From NCBI GenBank assembly GCA_017417385.1, contig JAFPZF010000054.1, positions 1 through 64,000 of the forward strand: a stretch of 64,000 nucleotides of DNA, given 5' to 3'. The DNA comes from Bacteroidales bacterium. Lineage in GTDB: Bacteria; Bacteroidota; Bacteroidia; Bacteroidales; Marinilabiliaceae. The notes under the pieces are model-generated. The model was not told the origin of the DNA. It made no database searches and worked only from the letters and a program-made list of their open reading frames with translations. Every line of letters starts with the position of its first letter. Position 1 is the first letter of the stretch. A program made the translations under genes and the position numbers. Shown in pieces: positions 25,166-36,667 of this stretch.

Positions 25166-26509
25166 ATGTCGGACGCAGTTCGCAACACAATCAAGCCCTC
25201 TCCCGAGAAATTCAGCTCCCGCATGGGGGCCGTTGCAGCCGCTGCGGGCTCCGCTGTCGGGCTCGGCAACGTCTGGCGATTTCCATACGTCGTCGGTGAG
25301 GACGGGGGTGCAGTCTTTCTACTTCTGTACGTCATCTTCACGGCACTGATCTCAATTCCCATCATGATGACCGAATTTGCGATCGGGAGGAAGACAGGTC
25401 TCCCGGTGACATCGGCATTCAGCAAACTTGCGCCGGGCAGCAAGTGGGGTCTTATCGGCGTCCTCGGGATGCTGACAGCGTTTTTGATAATCTCGTACTA
25501 CAATATCGTATCAGGGTGGACACTATACTATTCCGTAGCGTCCGTCTCTGGGTGGCTAGACTCCTTGTCGGAGCCCGAGGTGACAGACTTTTTCAGTTCG
25601 CTATCCTCGGATCCATTCCGTTGCATCATCTGGATGGTCATCATGCTGACGGCCACAGCCGTCGTCGTCGCGCAGGGAGTCAGTGGTGGCATCGAGAAAT
25701 ACAGCAAGATCCTCATGCCTCTGCTCTTCATACTTATACTCGTCATGGTCGTGCGGGCGATGCTGCTACCGGGCGGTCTCGACGGGCTTGCCTTCTTCGT
25801 CAAGCCCGACTTCTCGAAGCTCACGACACGAACCGTCTTTGATGCGCTCGGTCAGTCGTTCTTCTCGCTCAGCATCGGCATGGGGACCATGACCACGTAT
25901 GGTTCGTATCTCAGGAAGACAGAGAACATCTCGTCGACCGCCATACACGTAGCGTCCATCGACTTCCTCGTCGCCTTTCTGTCTGGGGCGGTCATCTTCC
26001 CGTGCGTCTTTGCCTTCGGCATCAATCCGGGCGAGGGGCCGGGGCTCGTCTTCGTGACCCTCCCGAACATCTTCAACCAGATGCCATTCGGGCGCATCTT
26101 CTCATCTTGCTTCTTCCTCCTTCTCGTCGTCGCGGCGCTGACCTCGTCAGTCTCGCTCCTCGAAGTCGTAGTAGCCTATTTCAAGCAGAGCTTCAAGATG
26201 GGACGTCGGCGCGCCACGATACTTGCGTCAGTGTCCTGCCTGTTCTTCGGACTATGCTGTTCGCTATCGCAGGCCGTCTTCAACATCTTCGACAACGTGA
26301 CAGCCAACATCATGATGCCGATTGGTGCGCTACTGATAGTCATCTTTGCCGTCACGCGCATCAAGCGAGAGGACATGCGGGCTGAGCTCGAGAAGCACGG
26401 GAAGCCGTTCAGGCTCTTCAACCTCTACTATTTCCTCGTCCGGTACGTCGTTCCCGTCGTCATCGGCATAATCTTCATCAATGGCATCGTAGCCTGGCTC
26501 TCCAAGTAG
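25166..26509 (+). CDS. Sodium-dependent transporter, NSS/SNF family
   Basis: A 447-residue sodium-coupled symporter, likely for an amino acid. The family signature AAAGSAVGLGNVWRFPYVVGEDGGAVF (quoted in parts: AAAGSAVGLGN, WRFPY) opens helix 1 with the unwound ion and substrate site. LGQSFFSLSIGMGTMTTYGSY is the helix 6 region, and about 11-12 hydrophobic spans are visible. Bacterial members such as LeuT have 11-12 spans. The start at 25166 has the family's usual short cytoplasmic lead. The following helix-hairpin-helix gene starts 18 bp later and may share the transcript. Confidence 0.93.
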   Translation: MSDAVRNTIKPSPEKFSSRMGAVAAAAGSAVGLGNVWRFPYVVGEDGGAVFLLLYVIFTALISIPIMMTEFAIGRKTGLPVTSAFSKLAPGSKWGLIGVLGMLTAFLIISYYNIVSGWTLYYSVASVSGWLDSLSEPEVTDFFSSLSSDPFRCIIWMVIMLTATAVVVAQGVSGGIEKYSKILMPLLFILILVMVVRAMLLPGGLDGLAFFVKPDFSKLTTRTVFDALGQSFFSLSIGMGTMTTYGSYLRKTENISSTAIHVASIDFLVAFLSGAVIFPCVFAFGINPGEGPGLVFVTLPNIFNQMPFGRIFSSCFFLLLVVAALTSSVSLLEVVVAYFKQSFKMGRRRATILASVSCLFFGLCCSLSQAVFNIFDNVTANIMMPIGALLIVIFAVTRIKREDMRAELEKHGKPFRLFNLYYFLVRYVVPVVIGIIFINGIVAWLSK

Positions 26510-26527
26510 TTTCGATAGCCATCGGCC

Positions 26528-27610
26528 ATGCTGAGAAGTCGAGTCTACAGCTACATACAGAGCCTTTCGCTCTGGATAGTTGCGGTCAGCCTACTACTCT
26601 TCGCATCGCTACAGTTCTGGCAAACGACGGACGAGACGCACGACATCGTCCTCAGCCTTGCGGAGACAGGGGACACGCTGCAGGAGAGAGTACATGTCAA
26701 CAGTGCCTCGGAGTACGCGTTACGCAAGGCAGGCTTCGCATATTACGAGATCTCGCACATCCTCGCCTACCGAGAGAAGGGTTACTACTTCACCACGGCA
26801 GAGGAACTTGCAAGCCTTCCGCACATGAACATTCCGCACCTCAGAAGCGTAACGCCGTCGCTCGTCTTCGACACCATACCAACACGCACGCCGTACGCTG
26901 GACGCCACTACACACAGACCACATTCAGACCTTCGGAATCCACACATAACACAACCACTTCAGCGACATTGCCCAGACAAGCGACACGCATACCGCTATT
27001 CTCGGCGGACTCAGCGGTACTCGTCGCAGCCGGCATACCACAGGCGTCGCTTGACACCTTCCTCTACTACCGCAGACATTTCGTGCTTGGCGGAAGCCTC
27101 CCGCTCGACAGTTTCGTCAGTCTGACAACTGCAGACCTCGCCACCGTCGTTCGAGGCAACATCATCGACATCCGGCGCAGCACACAGGCAGAAACACAAG
27201 AGCCAGTAGAAAGACCATTAGTCGGCGTCAATGGTGCGACAGTCGAGGAGCTCATGACACTCCGATACGTAGGGCGAGCCACGGCAGAGGCCATCGTAGA
27301 CTACAGAGACCGTCTCGGGGGCTTCGTCAGCCTCAGCCAGATCAACGAGGTGTACCAAGCCAGGCGACATTATGACGAGATAGTCAGCCAGCTAACCATA
27401 GACTCAACCGCAGTACGCAAAGTCAACGTCAATTCCACCAACAACACACGTTTCATCAGGCATCCGTACCTCGGGCGCTATCTTGCCAACAGAGTGTATG
27501 CCCTACGCAAAACAAAGCGAGACGCGCCACTCGACAGTGCAGACCTTGCATCTGTATTCGCCGTGGCGGACAGCATCAACCCACTCGTCTGGCGGTACGT
27601 CAGCTTCTGA
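26528..27610 (+). CDS. Membrane-anchored helix-hairpin-helix protein (ComEA-like repeats)
   Basis: A 360-residue protein with one N-terminal transmembrane segment (SLWIVAVSLLLFASLQFW). Three HhH-type repeats follow: VHVNSASEYALRKAGFAYYE near residue 58, VGVNGATVEELMTLRYVGRATAEAIVDYRD near 237, and VNVNSTNNTRFIRHPYLGRYLANRVYALR near 297. Each resembles the ComEA DNA-binding module. Codons ending in A (ACA, CCA, ATA) are common, unlike the genes to the left. A role in DNA binding or uptake at the membrane is possible but unproven; similar proteins are widespread in Bacteroidales. Confidence 0.8.
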   Translation: MLRSRVYSYIQSLSLWIVAVSLLLFASLQFWQTTDETHDIVLSLAETGDTLQERVHVNSASEYALRKAGFAYYEISHILAYREKGYYFTTAEELASLPHMNIPHLRSVTPSLVFDTIPTRTPYAGRHYTQTTFRPSESTHNTTTSATLPRQATRIPLFSADSAVLVAAGIPQASLDTFLYYRRHFVLGGSLPLDSFVSLTTADLATVVRGNIIDIRRSTQAETQEPVERPLVGVNGATVEELMTLRYVGRATAEAIVDYRDRLGGFVSLSQINEVYQARRHYDEIVSQLTIDSTAVRKVNVNSTNNTRFIRHPYLGRYLANRVYALRKTKRDAPLDSADLASVFAVADSINPLVWRYVSF

Positions 27611-27682
27611 TGATGGGGAATCCAAATTTTCACTTTCACTTCTCTTTCAAGCCTTCATCATACTCTTTACGAAAAAGTTATT

Positions 27683-27690
27683 TAACTTTG
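27683..27690 (+). promoter_or_regulatory. Promoter -7 box for the TPR/OMP operon
   Basis: TAACTTTG matches the -7 consensus, 38 bp before the ATG at 27728. A TTTA at 27667-27670 is closer than the usual -33 position. Confidence 0.5.
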
Positions 27691-27727
27691 CATCTCACTA
27701 AACCACGTTAACGGACTATAGAGTTAT

Positions 27728-30700
27728 ATGATAATGCGTAAGGTCGGAACATTACTCTCCCTCTGTTTGCTCGTCTGCAACCTGTCAATTGCACAGAAGA
27801 CAGCCATCTACGACGCCACCGTCGCCAAATATGAGGAGGCACTCATGCTCTACGAGTCCGCCATGTATGGAGCAGCTCGCGAGCGTTTTGCAGAACTTCG
27901 TTCGACCGCCGAGACCGAGCTCATCGACGGACAGATAGGCGAGGACGCAGCATTCTTCGAGGCCATGGCCGCCAAGATGCTTGCGAACGCCGATGCGCCA
28001 CGGCTCCTCGAGGACTATCAGCACCTCAACCAGCAGAACGTCAACCGAGACCGGGCGTTCTACCATCTCGGCGACTATTACCTAAACAGGGGTAACGAGA
28101 AGAAGGCACTCGAATGGCTCGACAAGGCAGAGGAGGCGAACATGCCAGCCAAGGAGCGCACGGAGCTACTCTTCAAGCGAGGATATTGCTACTTCATGAG
28201 AGGCGAGCACAACCTCGCACTTGCACAATTCGACAAGTTCAAAGGGCGTGAGGGCGAGTATGCCAACGCCGTCAAGTACTATAGGGCTCACGTCGCCTAC
28301 GAAAACGGGAATCTCGACGAGGCGCTCAAGTCGTTCGTCGAACTCGAGAAGGACGACGGGTTCAAGAAGGCAGCCGCGTACTATATCGCCGACATCGTCT
28401 ACCTCCAAGGACACTATGAGGAGGCGTTACGTTATGCCGAGCCACTCGCCAATCAAGACGGTCCGCGCAGGTGGGAGATGATGAGAGTCGTGGCGGACAG
28501 CCATTTCATGCTCGGTGAGTACAAAGATGCCATCACTGCGTACAACAAGCTCATGGACGGCAACGAGAAAGGAGTCATACGCGCAGACTTCTACCATCTC
28601 GGCATGGCATACGTCCAGACATCCGACGTCAAGCGTGCAATAAGCAACCTGAGCAAAGTCACGAGCGAGGCAGACGAGATAGCTCAGAACGCGTATTACC
28701 ACCTTGCGTCGTGCTACATCAAGCAGAACGACAAGAAGCGTGCACGCACAGCATTCGAGGCGGCAGCGCGGTATGGCTTTGACGCAGCGATCACAGAAGA
28801 CGCACACTTCAACAAGCTCAAGCTAGCCTACGAGCTAAACTTCTCGCCATTCGACGAGCTCATCAGCAGTTTCATCGACTTCGTCGAGCTGTATCCAGCC
28901 AGTCCGCACAAGGACGAAGCCTACGACCTCATGGGCAAGGCCCTCGTCAGCTCGAAGAACTACAAGAAGGCGCTCCAGGCCCTCGAAAAAGTCCAGCACA
29001 AGGACAGGGCGCTCTACAAGGCACTCCAGCGAATCTCCTTCTACAGAGGACTCGAGCTGTTCAATGACGGCAACTACAACGATGCCGAGGAGTTCTTCGT
29101 CTATTCTCTCAAATATGGCGACCACGACCAGAAGCTGAAGGCACGCACATACTACTGGCAGGCCGAGGGCCTCTACAACGCCAAGCAGATCAGTCCGGCG
29201 AGAGACAAGTACCTCATGTTCATCAACGCGTACAACGCATCTGAGGTGCCAGAGTTTGCGACGGCGCACTACAACGTCGGGTACACCTATTTCAATCAGA
29301 AAGACTACACCAATGCAAGGCGGTGGTTTCAGAGGTACATCTCCCTCTCGGGGAAGAAGCTAGCATCCGTCGAGGCCGACGCGTATAATCGCATAGGCGA
29401 CTGCCTCTATGTCGAGCGAGCATTTGGCGACGCCATATCCTATTATGACAAGGCCATCGAGACCTCGCCGGCACAGGGAGACTACTCCATGCTCCAGAGG
29501 GCAATATGCCTCGGGCTCCAGAACAACCACAACGGGAAGATCGGACAGCTCGACGACCTCGTCGCCAAGTACCCCAAGTCCATCTACGTAGCCCACGCAT
29601 ACTTCGAGAAGGCGAGAGCATACGTTGCGGCCGGGGACCTGAAGAACGGCATCTACAACTACAAAGTCGTCAAGGAGAAGTATCCAAAGAGCACACTTGC
29701 GCCGCAAGCCATGCTACAGCTCGGCCTCCTGTACTACAACAACAGCGAGTTCGACAACTCCATGGCATTCTACAAGCGAGTCGTCAATGAGTATCCGTCG
29801 ACCCCATTTGCCTCGGATGCCCTTGCCGGGCTGCGGAACGTCTATATGGAGAGGGGCGACTATGACGGCTACATCGCGTACACCTCTACCCTCGGAGCGT
29901 TCGCTCATGTCGATATGAACGAGAGGGACTCCCTCCTCTTCGTCTCGGCGAGCCACCTCTACCTCAACGGACAGCAGACCGAGGCCAAGGCGGCACTACG
30001 CAGATACCTCGAGACCTTCCCAGACGGGCGTCACGTCACGCCAGCCAACTACTACCTAGCAGAGTGCTGCTATGCAGCCGGGGAGAACGACGAGGCGCAG
30101 AAACTCTACATGCAGGTAGCGTCACAGCCGAGAAGCATATTTACAGAGGAGAGCCTCCTGCGCAGTGGCGAGCTCCTCTATCGTAGCGACAACTTCGGCA
30201 TGGCAGCAGAATACTTCCGGAGACTCGAGGACGAGGCCGAGGTCGAGACCAACAAGATCGAGGCCATCATAGGGCAGATGCGATGCCAGCGCAAGCTGGG
30301 CGACAAGGAAGGCTGCGTCAGCGGTGCCGACAAAGTCTTGTCAGTTCCACAGGCGACGCCAGAGATCAGAAGAGAGGCGCAGTATCTTAAGGCCAAGAGC
30401 CTCCTCGACCTACGCAGGGAGCAGGAAGCGCTGCCAGTCCTCAAAGAGCTGTCAGCCAACACCAAGACCGTCGAAGGAGCAGAAGCCAAGTACCTCGTTG
30501 CGCAGCTCCTGTATGACGACGGGCGCAAGGCCGATGCAGAGACAGAGATATTCGACTACGTCGAGAACGGCACGCCGCACCAGTACTGGCTTGCTCGGAG
30601 CTTCATACTCCTCTCGGACATCTACAGAGACAAGGGAGAGGACTTCCAGTCGCAGCAGTACCTACAGTTGCTCAAAGACAGCTACACAGGGGAGGACGAC

Positions 30701-30781
30701 ATTGCGGAGCGCATAGCAGAGCGCATAAAGACCACAACCGAGGCGACCGAAAACAAAGGCACTTCCTCATTGCCAGAATAA
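27728..30781 (+). CDS. Large tetratricopeptide-repeat envelope protein
   Basis: A 1017-residue exported protein: signal peptide ending LSIAQ, then TPR-like helical pairs across almost the whole length. Examples are ARDKYLMFINAYNASEVPEFATAHYNVGYTYF and FEKARAYVAAGDLKNGIYNYKVVKEKYP (quoted in part). ATGs at 27728 and 27734 are both possible; the downstream one fits the signal peptide equally well. It is followed after 15 bp by an outer-membrane barrel gene, a pairing common in Bacteroidota. A scaffolding role in outer-membrane assembly or transport is inferred from architecture only. Confidence 0.85.
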   Translation: MIMRKVGTLLSLCLLVCNLSIAQKTAIYDATVAKYEEALMLYESAMYGAARERFAELRSTAETELIDGQIGEDAAFFEAMAAKMLANADAPRLLEDYQHLNQQNVNRDRAFYHLGDYYLNRGNEKKALEWLDKAEEANMPAKERTELLFKRGYCYFMRGEHNLALAQFDKFKGREGEYANAVKYYRAHVAYENGNLDEALKSFVELEKDDGFKKAAAYYIADIVYLQGHYEEALRYAEPLANQDGPRRWEMMRVVADSHFMLGEYKDAITAYNKLMDGNEKGVIRADFYHLGMAYVQTSDVKRAISNLSKVTSEADEIAQNAYYHLASCYIKQNDKKRARTAFEAAARYGFDAAITEDAHFNKLKLAYELNFSPFDELISSFIDFVELYPASPHKDEAYDLMGKALVSSKNYKKALQALEKVQHKDRALYKALQRISFYRGLELFNDGNYNDAEEFFVYSLKYGDHDQKLKARTYYWQAEGLYNAKQISPARDKYLMFINAYNASEVPEFATAHYNVGYTYFNQKDYTNARRWFQRYISLSGKKLASVEADAYNRIGDCLYVERAFGDAISYYDKAIETSPAQGDYSMLQRAICLGLQNNHNGKIGQLDDLVAKYPKSIYVAHAYFEKARAYVAAGDLKNGIYNYKVVKEKYPKSTLAPQAMLQLGLLYYNNSEFDNSMAFYKRVVNEYPSTPFASDALAGLRNVYMERGDYDGYIAYTSTLGAFAHVDMNERDSLLFVSASHLYLNGQQTEAKAALRRYLETFPDGRHVTPANYYLAECCYAAGENDEAQKLYMQVASQPRSIFTEESLLRSGELLYRSDNFGMAAEYFRRLEDEAEVETNKIEAIIGQMRCQRKLGDKEGCVSGADKVLSVPQATPEIRREAQYLKAKSLLDLRREQEALPVLKELSANTKTVEGAEAKYLVAQLLYDDGRKADAETEIFDYVENGTPHQYWLARSFILLSDIYRDKGEDFQSQQYLQLLKDSYTGEDDIAERIAERIKTTTEATENKGTSSLPE

Positions 30782-30796
30782 CCCAACCAGACGAAA

Positions 30797-32611
30797 ATGA
30801 ACAAGTTTGCAATATATACCACCGCAATCCTGACATTCTGTGCGACAGCCACGTTGGCACAGGAGGACAACACAGAGCAGGGGGGAATCCAGAGCGACGT
30901 CGACGTCATCAACGAATACCAGCCGACCCTGCACGTCGCACGGAAGCTACGCGTCGCGCCGTTCATGGACGACACGGCATCTTATCGGCCAGACTTCAAG
31001 TACACGACCCTCGGGAGAATCAGCATGGTCACGACCAAGCCTGACAGCCTGACGGCAGCCGGGATGACCTTTCCCGCATATCAGAGTCCGTATAACGCAC
31101 TCGTCGAAGGCGCAATAGGCTTCGTCCCGACCATCTACGGGCAGCTATACTACAACACCGGAAACTCCAAGCAGAGACATTTTGCCACCCGCATCGGACA
31201 CCTTGCGCAGCTTGGGAAGGTGGAACTAGAGAACGGCGACAAAGTCAAGGCGCCCCAGAACGACACATGGGCAGCGCTGGACTATCACAATTTTTCTGGG
31301 AAGAACAGATTCGGAGCCAACTTTGCACTACAGAACTCAGCATACCGTTACTACGGGATGCACACCCTCGCAGACACCGTCAAATATCTTGACGAGAGCG
31401 GGACAGCAGTCATGGGTTCGGAGCTCATCGACATACTCAAGCAGCGCAGCACGACAGTTGACCTCGGGCTCAACTTTGCGAACGTCAATGCCAACCCGAA
31501 ACGCGACATCACATTCGATCTGAACGGCGGAGTGGGCCTCTTCTTCAACAATAGCGGAGTCCGCGAGACCGACATCAAGGCTGGGACGAAGCTACTCTTC
31601 CCCATCGCCAAACTCAACTCCGCCATTGACGCGGACGTCTTCATGAACTACTACAGGGTCACGACACCCGTTGGCGAGGACACCGTCGTCTATAGATATT
31701 TCGATCGTCATGGGCTAGACATCAACGTCTATCCACACTACAGACTCATCAAAGACTTCATGGAGCTCTCGCTCGGACTGCGACTCATCGCAACGGTAGG
31801 TGACGACAACGTCAAAGACGACTTCATCGTACAGCCGGACCTCAATGTCAACTTCTTCATTGGCGACGGCAGCGTCCGCTTCTATGCCGGGCTCACGGGA
31901 GACTACAAGCAGAACAGCTACAGACAGTTGTTTGGAGAGAACAGATACCTCAGTGCCGACTCTCGCATGTACGTCTATAGCAAGAAAGACAGCAGCTTCG
32001 TTGCGCGGACAGAGATAAAGCCGACGCAGTCGCCAATCCTCTTCAAGGCGGGGCTAAGGGCGAAGATAAACAAGATGGTCCAGATGCACATAGCGATGGA
32101 CTACCGTTCGCTAGGCGACGAGAACATCTATGTCAACAGGGCTCTCGTAGCAAAGGACAGCAGCACATTCGCGCATAGCCAGCAATTCGCCCTCCTCCAG
32201 GACGACGGCAAACTCCTCCGGGCACACGTCGAGATCAACGTCAACCCGACGGACAACAGCAACATCCTTGCCCGAGCAACCTTCTTCAACTACGACATGA
32301 ATTATCTGGGCGCGTGGCACAAGCCGAGCTTCCGATTCGACCTCAACAGCAGATTCAAGCCAACAGACAGGGTCGGCGTCCATGCGGACCTCTCCTTTGA
32401 AGGCAAGAGAGACGCCTACTCGCCGACAGAGAGGAGCACCGTCAGCCTCGACCCATACATCGACCTCAACATCGGTGGGAGCTATTACATCTCGAACCAG
32501 TTGACAGTCACACTCGACATGAACAACTTGACGGCAGCGGACCAGCGCAGATGGCTCGGTTATTCGAGCAGGCGAGTTAATGTGCTGGCGGGGGTACGCT
32601 ATAAGTTCTAA
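30797..32611 (+). CDS. Outer-membrane beta-barrel protein (TonB-dependent-receptor-like, no plug)
   Basis: A 604-residue exported protein with a signal peptide ending ATLAQ. Beta-strand pairs alternate across the length (for example FIVQPDLNVNFFIGDGSVRFYAG; LNSRFKPTDRVGVHADLSFEG), and it ends in RRVNVLAGVRYKF with the C-terminal Phe typical of barrel proteins. No TonB box or plug domain is visible. It is co-transcribed with the preceding TPR protein, and the pair probably works together at the outer membrane. Substrate unknown. The composite repeat element B begins eight bases after its stop. Confidence 0.8.
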   Translation: MNKFAIYTTAILTFCATATLAQEDNTEQGGIQSDVDVINEYQPTLHVARKLRVAPFMDDTASYRPDFKYTTLGRISMVTTKPDSLTAAGMTFPAYQSPYNALVEGAIGFVPTIYGQLYYNTGNSKQRHFATRIGHLAQLGKVELENGDKVKAPQNDTWAALDYHNFSGKNRFGANFALQNSAYRYYGMHTLADTVKYLDESGTAVMGSELIDILKQRSTTVDLGLNFANVNANPKRDITFDLNGGVGLFFNNSGVRETDIKAGTKLLFPIAKLNSAIDADVFMNYYRVTTPVGEDTVVYRYFDRHGLDINVYPHYRLIKDFMELSLGLRLIATVGDDNVKDDFIVQPDLNVNFFIGDGSVRFYAGLTGDYKQNSYRQLFGENRYLSADSRMYVYSKKDSSFVARTEIKPTQSPILFKAGLRAKINKMVQMHIAMDYRSLGDENIYVNRALVAKDSSTFAHSQQFALLQDDGKLLRAHVEINVNPTDNSNILARATFFNYDMNYLGAWHKPSFRFDLNSRFKPTDRVGVHADLSFEGKRDAYSPTERSTVSLDPYIDLNIGGSYYISNQLTVTLDMNNLTAADQRRWLGYSSRRVNVLAGVRYKF

Positions 32612-32672
32612 CACATAAGGGAAGTTCTATAGGGAATTTCTATAAATTGCTTTTTCTTCGTTGGCGTTGCCT

Positions 32673-32726
32673 TCATTCCTCACGCTCGGCAATTGGAACA
32701 AGTTCCATTGCACTCGCTTAATCGGA
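32673..32726 (-). repeat. Hairpin unit B2
   Basis: On the minus strand: outer arms ATTCC and GGAAT, inner arms GCAAT/ATTGC, apical stem GGAA-CTTG-TTCC. The stem sequence differs from all four units of element A but remains fully complementary. Confidence 0.8.
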
Positions 32727-32733
32727 ATGTTGT

Positions 32734-32795
32734 GCGTCACACTTAAAATCCTCATTTACTATAGTAAACTCCGGTGTTTAAGTGCTAGCACGCCT
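32734..32795 (-). repeat. Central hairpin M of element B
   Basis: On the minus strand GTGC/GCAC closes the base, CACTTAAA pairs with TTTAAGTG, and TTTACT pairs with AGTAAA around AT. The unpaired strands CACCGGAG and TGAGGA are identical to those in element A while all stems differ. Confidence 0.75.
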
Positions 32796-32805
32796 TGGCT
32801 TCGCC

Positions 32806-32860
32806 TCATGTGCTCACGCTCGGCAATATGAGCAAGCTCATTGCGCTCGCTTAATCGCAC
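32806..32860 (-). repeat. Hairpin unit B1
   Basis: On the minus strand: outer arms TGTGC/GCACA, inner arms GCAAT/ATTGC and apical stem GAG-CTTG-CTC, followed by GGCGAAGCC. It corresponds in position and outer arm to unit A1. Confidence 0.8.
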
Positions 32861-32935
32861 AAGTGAAAAATCTAATTTCTAGAACTCCCCTATAAATTGA
32901 TTTTTCCAGAGCACCCCAACAAACCACTCTCAATC

Positions 32936-32975
32936 ATAGAAAAAGGGCGGATGTAAAAGTCCGCCCTTTTTCTAT
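32936..32975. terminator. Bidirectional terminator downstream of the GNAT gene
   Basis: ATAGAAAAAGGGCGGA (32936-32951) is perfectly complementary to TCCGCCCTTTTTCTAT (32960-32975), with A and T tracts built into the stem. Confidence 0.92.
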
Positions 32976-32992
32976 GTAGGTGTTTTTGGAAA

Positions 32993-33514
32993 CTAATCAC
33001 CGATCAGCTTCTCCATCCAGATCATGTCGTACCACTCGTCGAACTTACGACCGCTCTTGTGGAAATGAGCGACCAGCTTGTAGCCCATCTTCTCGTGGAA
33101 ATACATACTATCGTTAGTCAGGTGGTCGTTTTTCGTAGCCGTGTAGGCTATGCAGGCATTCAGGCTCATCATTCCCTGCTTCTTCAGAGCCTGCTCCAAA
33201 GCCTCGTAGAGCATGCGCCCGGTGCCAAGACCATGACAAGACCTGTCAACATAGACCGTAGTCTCGACGCTCCACTTGTAAGCCTCGCGGCCCTTGAATT
33301 CCGTGGCGTAGGCGTAGCCGACAATCTTGCCGTCCTGTTCCGCCACGAGATAGGGGTATTTAGCGCTGATGTGCTCAATCCGAGAGACGAATTCGTCGAG
33401 AGACGGAACGTCGTACTCGAAAGTGATAGCAGTGTCAGTCACATAGGGAGCATAAATAGCGAGAAGCGCCTCTGCGTCGGCGACTGACACCCTCCTAATA
33501 GTTACCTGTTCCAT
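32993..33514 (-). CDS. GNAT-family N-acetyltransferase (phosphinothricin acetyltransferase-like)
   Basis: A 173-residue acetyl-CoA-dependent transferase. It has the Pat/Bar/YncA pattern: MEQVTIRRVSVADAEALLAIYAPYV at the start (quoted in part: ADAEALLAIYAPYV), ITFEYDVPS, VGYAYATEFKGREAYKWSVE, the acetyl-CoA loop CHGLGTGRMLYEAL, and FHEKMGYKLVAHF. Relatives acetylate phosphinothricin-like compounds or methionine sulfoximine; the natural substrate here is unknown. Single gene with its own terminator and -7 box. Confidence 0.88.
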   Translation of the reverse strand: MEQVTIRRVSVADAEALLAIYAPYVTDTAITFEYDVPSLDEFVSRIEHISAKYPYLVAEQDGKIVGYAYATEFKGREAYKWSVETTVYVDRSCHGLGTGRMLYEALEQALKKQGMMSLNACIAYTATKNDHLTNDSMYFHEKMGYKLVAHFHKSGRKFDEWYDMIWMEKLIGD

Positions 33515-33536
33515 AAGATTGTTGTCTTCCGTATAG

Positions 33537-35681
<2,145 letters not shown>

Positions 35682-35758
35682 ACGTCGGGGCACGACGACA
35701 AGACATATAGCATACGTCCTTCTCCCCACACACCACATAACAATGTGGCACTCACGTT

Positions 35759-36667
35759 ATGACAGGCCTACAGAAAGATAGTTCTCGGGCGCAGGTCGTC
35801 CGCAGGTCGAATGGCGTACTTTCGCCGTTCCGCTCAGTCTTTCTGCTGCTAATCCTGTTATTCGTCTCGATAGGTGCAGATGCGCAGAGAATAGTGTCGC
35901 TGATGCCATCGGCGACGTACGCACTCGAACAGATAGGAGCAGGCCGCTACGTAGTCGGGCGGACAAGCTACTGTCCAGACGGCAGCGAATATGGAAGCGT
36001 AGTCGTCGGTGACGCACTGACAGTCAGCGTAGAGACAATAGTTGCCCTCCGGCCGACCGTCGTCATAGCATCAGTATTCACCAAGACAAGCACAATAGAG
36101 AGACTGCGCTCGCTCGGGATAAGTGTCGAGCAATTAGCGACGCCAAAGGACTTCGACGACTTGTGCAGCCAGACCATACAACTTGCGAAACTAGTCAAGA
36201 TGGAGAAGGAGGCGACGCGCCACGTCGGCAGGGAGCGCAAGAAAGTGGAAGCCATTTCAGCATCGTGCTTCTGGAATCCAGCGCCAGCCTACGTACAAGT
36301 CGGGGCGAAACCAATCTGGGGTGCGACACCAGACTACTACATCGAGGACATACTCAACAAGCTAAAGCTCTACAACGTCATCGGAGAAGGCGAAGGTGGC
36401 GTATCTCGTGAGGAAGTGCTGTCACGGAGCCCTGAGTACATCATAGTCTCCTCGATGGGAGGGCTGGGGAAGGACGAGAGACTCACGTGGCAACGACTCT
36501 CACAGGCCAACGTACTACTAATCGAGGAGGAGACACTCAACTCAGCGACGCCAACATTCTTTCGCGTCGCAATGGAGAAAATAGCTACGCTAGTGCTCAA
36601 CGCAGAGTCAGCCAAGTCGAACCAGTCACCTGCAACCGACGCCGTCACCGGCGCAACATCCTTCTGA
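35759..36667 (+). CDS. ABC transporter substrate-binding protein (cobalamin/iron-siderophore type)
   Basis: A 302-residue periplasmic binding protein of the BtuF/FhuD fold (two lobes joined by a helix). Signal peptide ends GADAQ. RIVSLMPSATYALEQIGAG and the VSVETIVALRPTVVIAS segment are characteristic, followed by a C-terminal lobe with REEVLSRSPEYIIVSS. It is the first gene of a three-gene importer; its TGA overlaps the permease ATG by one base. No cobalamin riboswitch is visible in the short upstream gap, so iron-siderophore or haem remains as likely as vitamin B12. Confidence 0.88.
   Translation: MTGLQKDSSRAQVVRRSNGVLSPFRSVFLLLILLFVSIGADAQRIVSLMPSATYALEQIGAGRYVVGRTSYCPDGSEYGSVVVGDALTVSVETIVALRPTVVIASVFTKTSTIERLRSLGISVEQLATPKDFDDLCSQTIQLAKLVKMEKEATRHVGRERKKVEAISASCFWNPAPAYVQVGAKPIWGATPDYYIEDILNKLKLYNVIGEGEGGVSREEVLSRSPEYIIVSSMGGLGKDERLTWQRLSQANVLLIEEETLNSATPTFFRVAMEKIATLVLNAESAKSNQSPATDAVTGATSF

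Larger units (their letters stand above)
32619..32890 (-). repeat. Composite hairpin repeat, element B (two units plus central hairpin)
   Basis: A second copy of the element seen at 589-988, in the opposite orientation and shorter. Read on the minus strand it begins GGGAGTTCTAGAAATTAG, then unit B1 (TGTGC outer arm, stem GAG-CTTG-CTC), the GGCGAAGCC hairpin, a central hairpin with stems CACTTAAA/TTTAAGTG and TTTACT/AGTAAA, unit B2 (ATTCC arm, stem GGAA-CTTG-TTCC), GGCAACGCC, and the terminal motif GAAAAAGCAATTTATAG. That terminal motif (with one change) occurs a second time at 32890-32906, so the element is flanked by 17-bp direct repeats. It lies between a plus-strand gene end and the GNAT terminator. 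Confidence 0.85.

Noticed and set aside
35682..35758. Cobalamin riboswitch upstream of the ABC importer
   Set aside because: The gap is only 77 bp and lacks the conserved B12-box; only a short CCACAT/ATGTGG hairpin is present.
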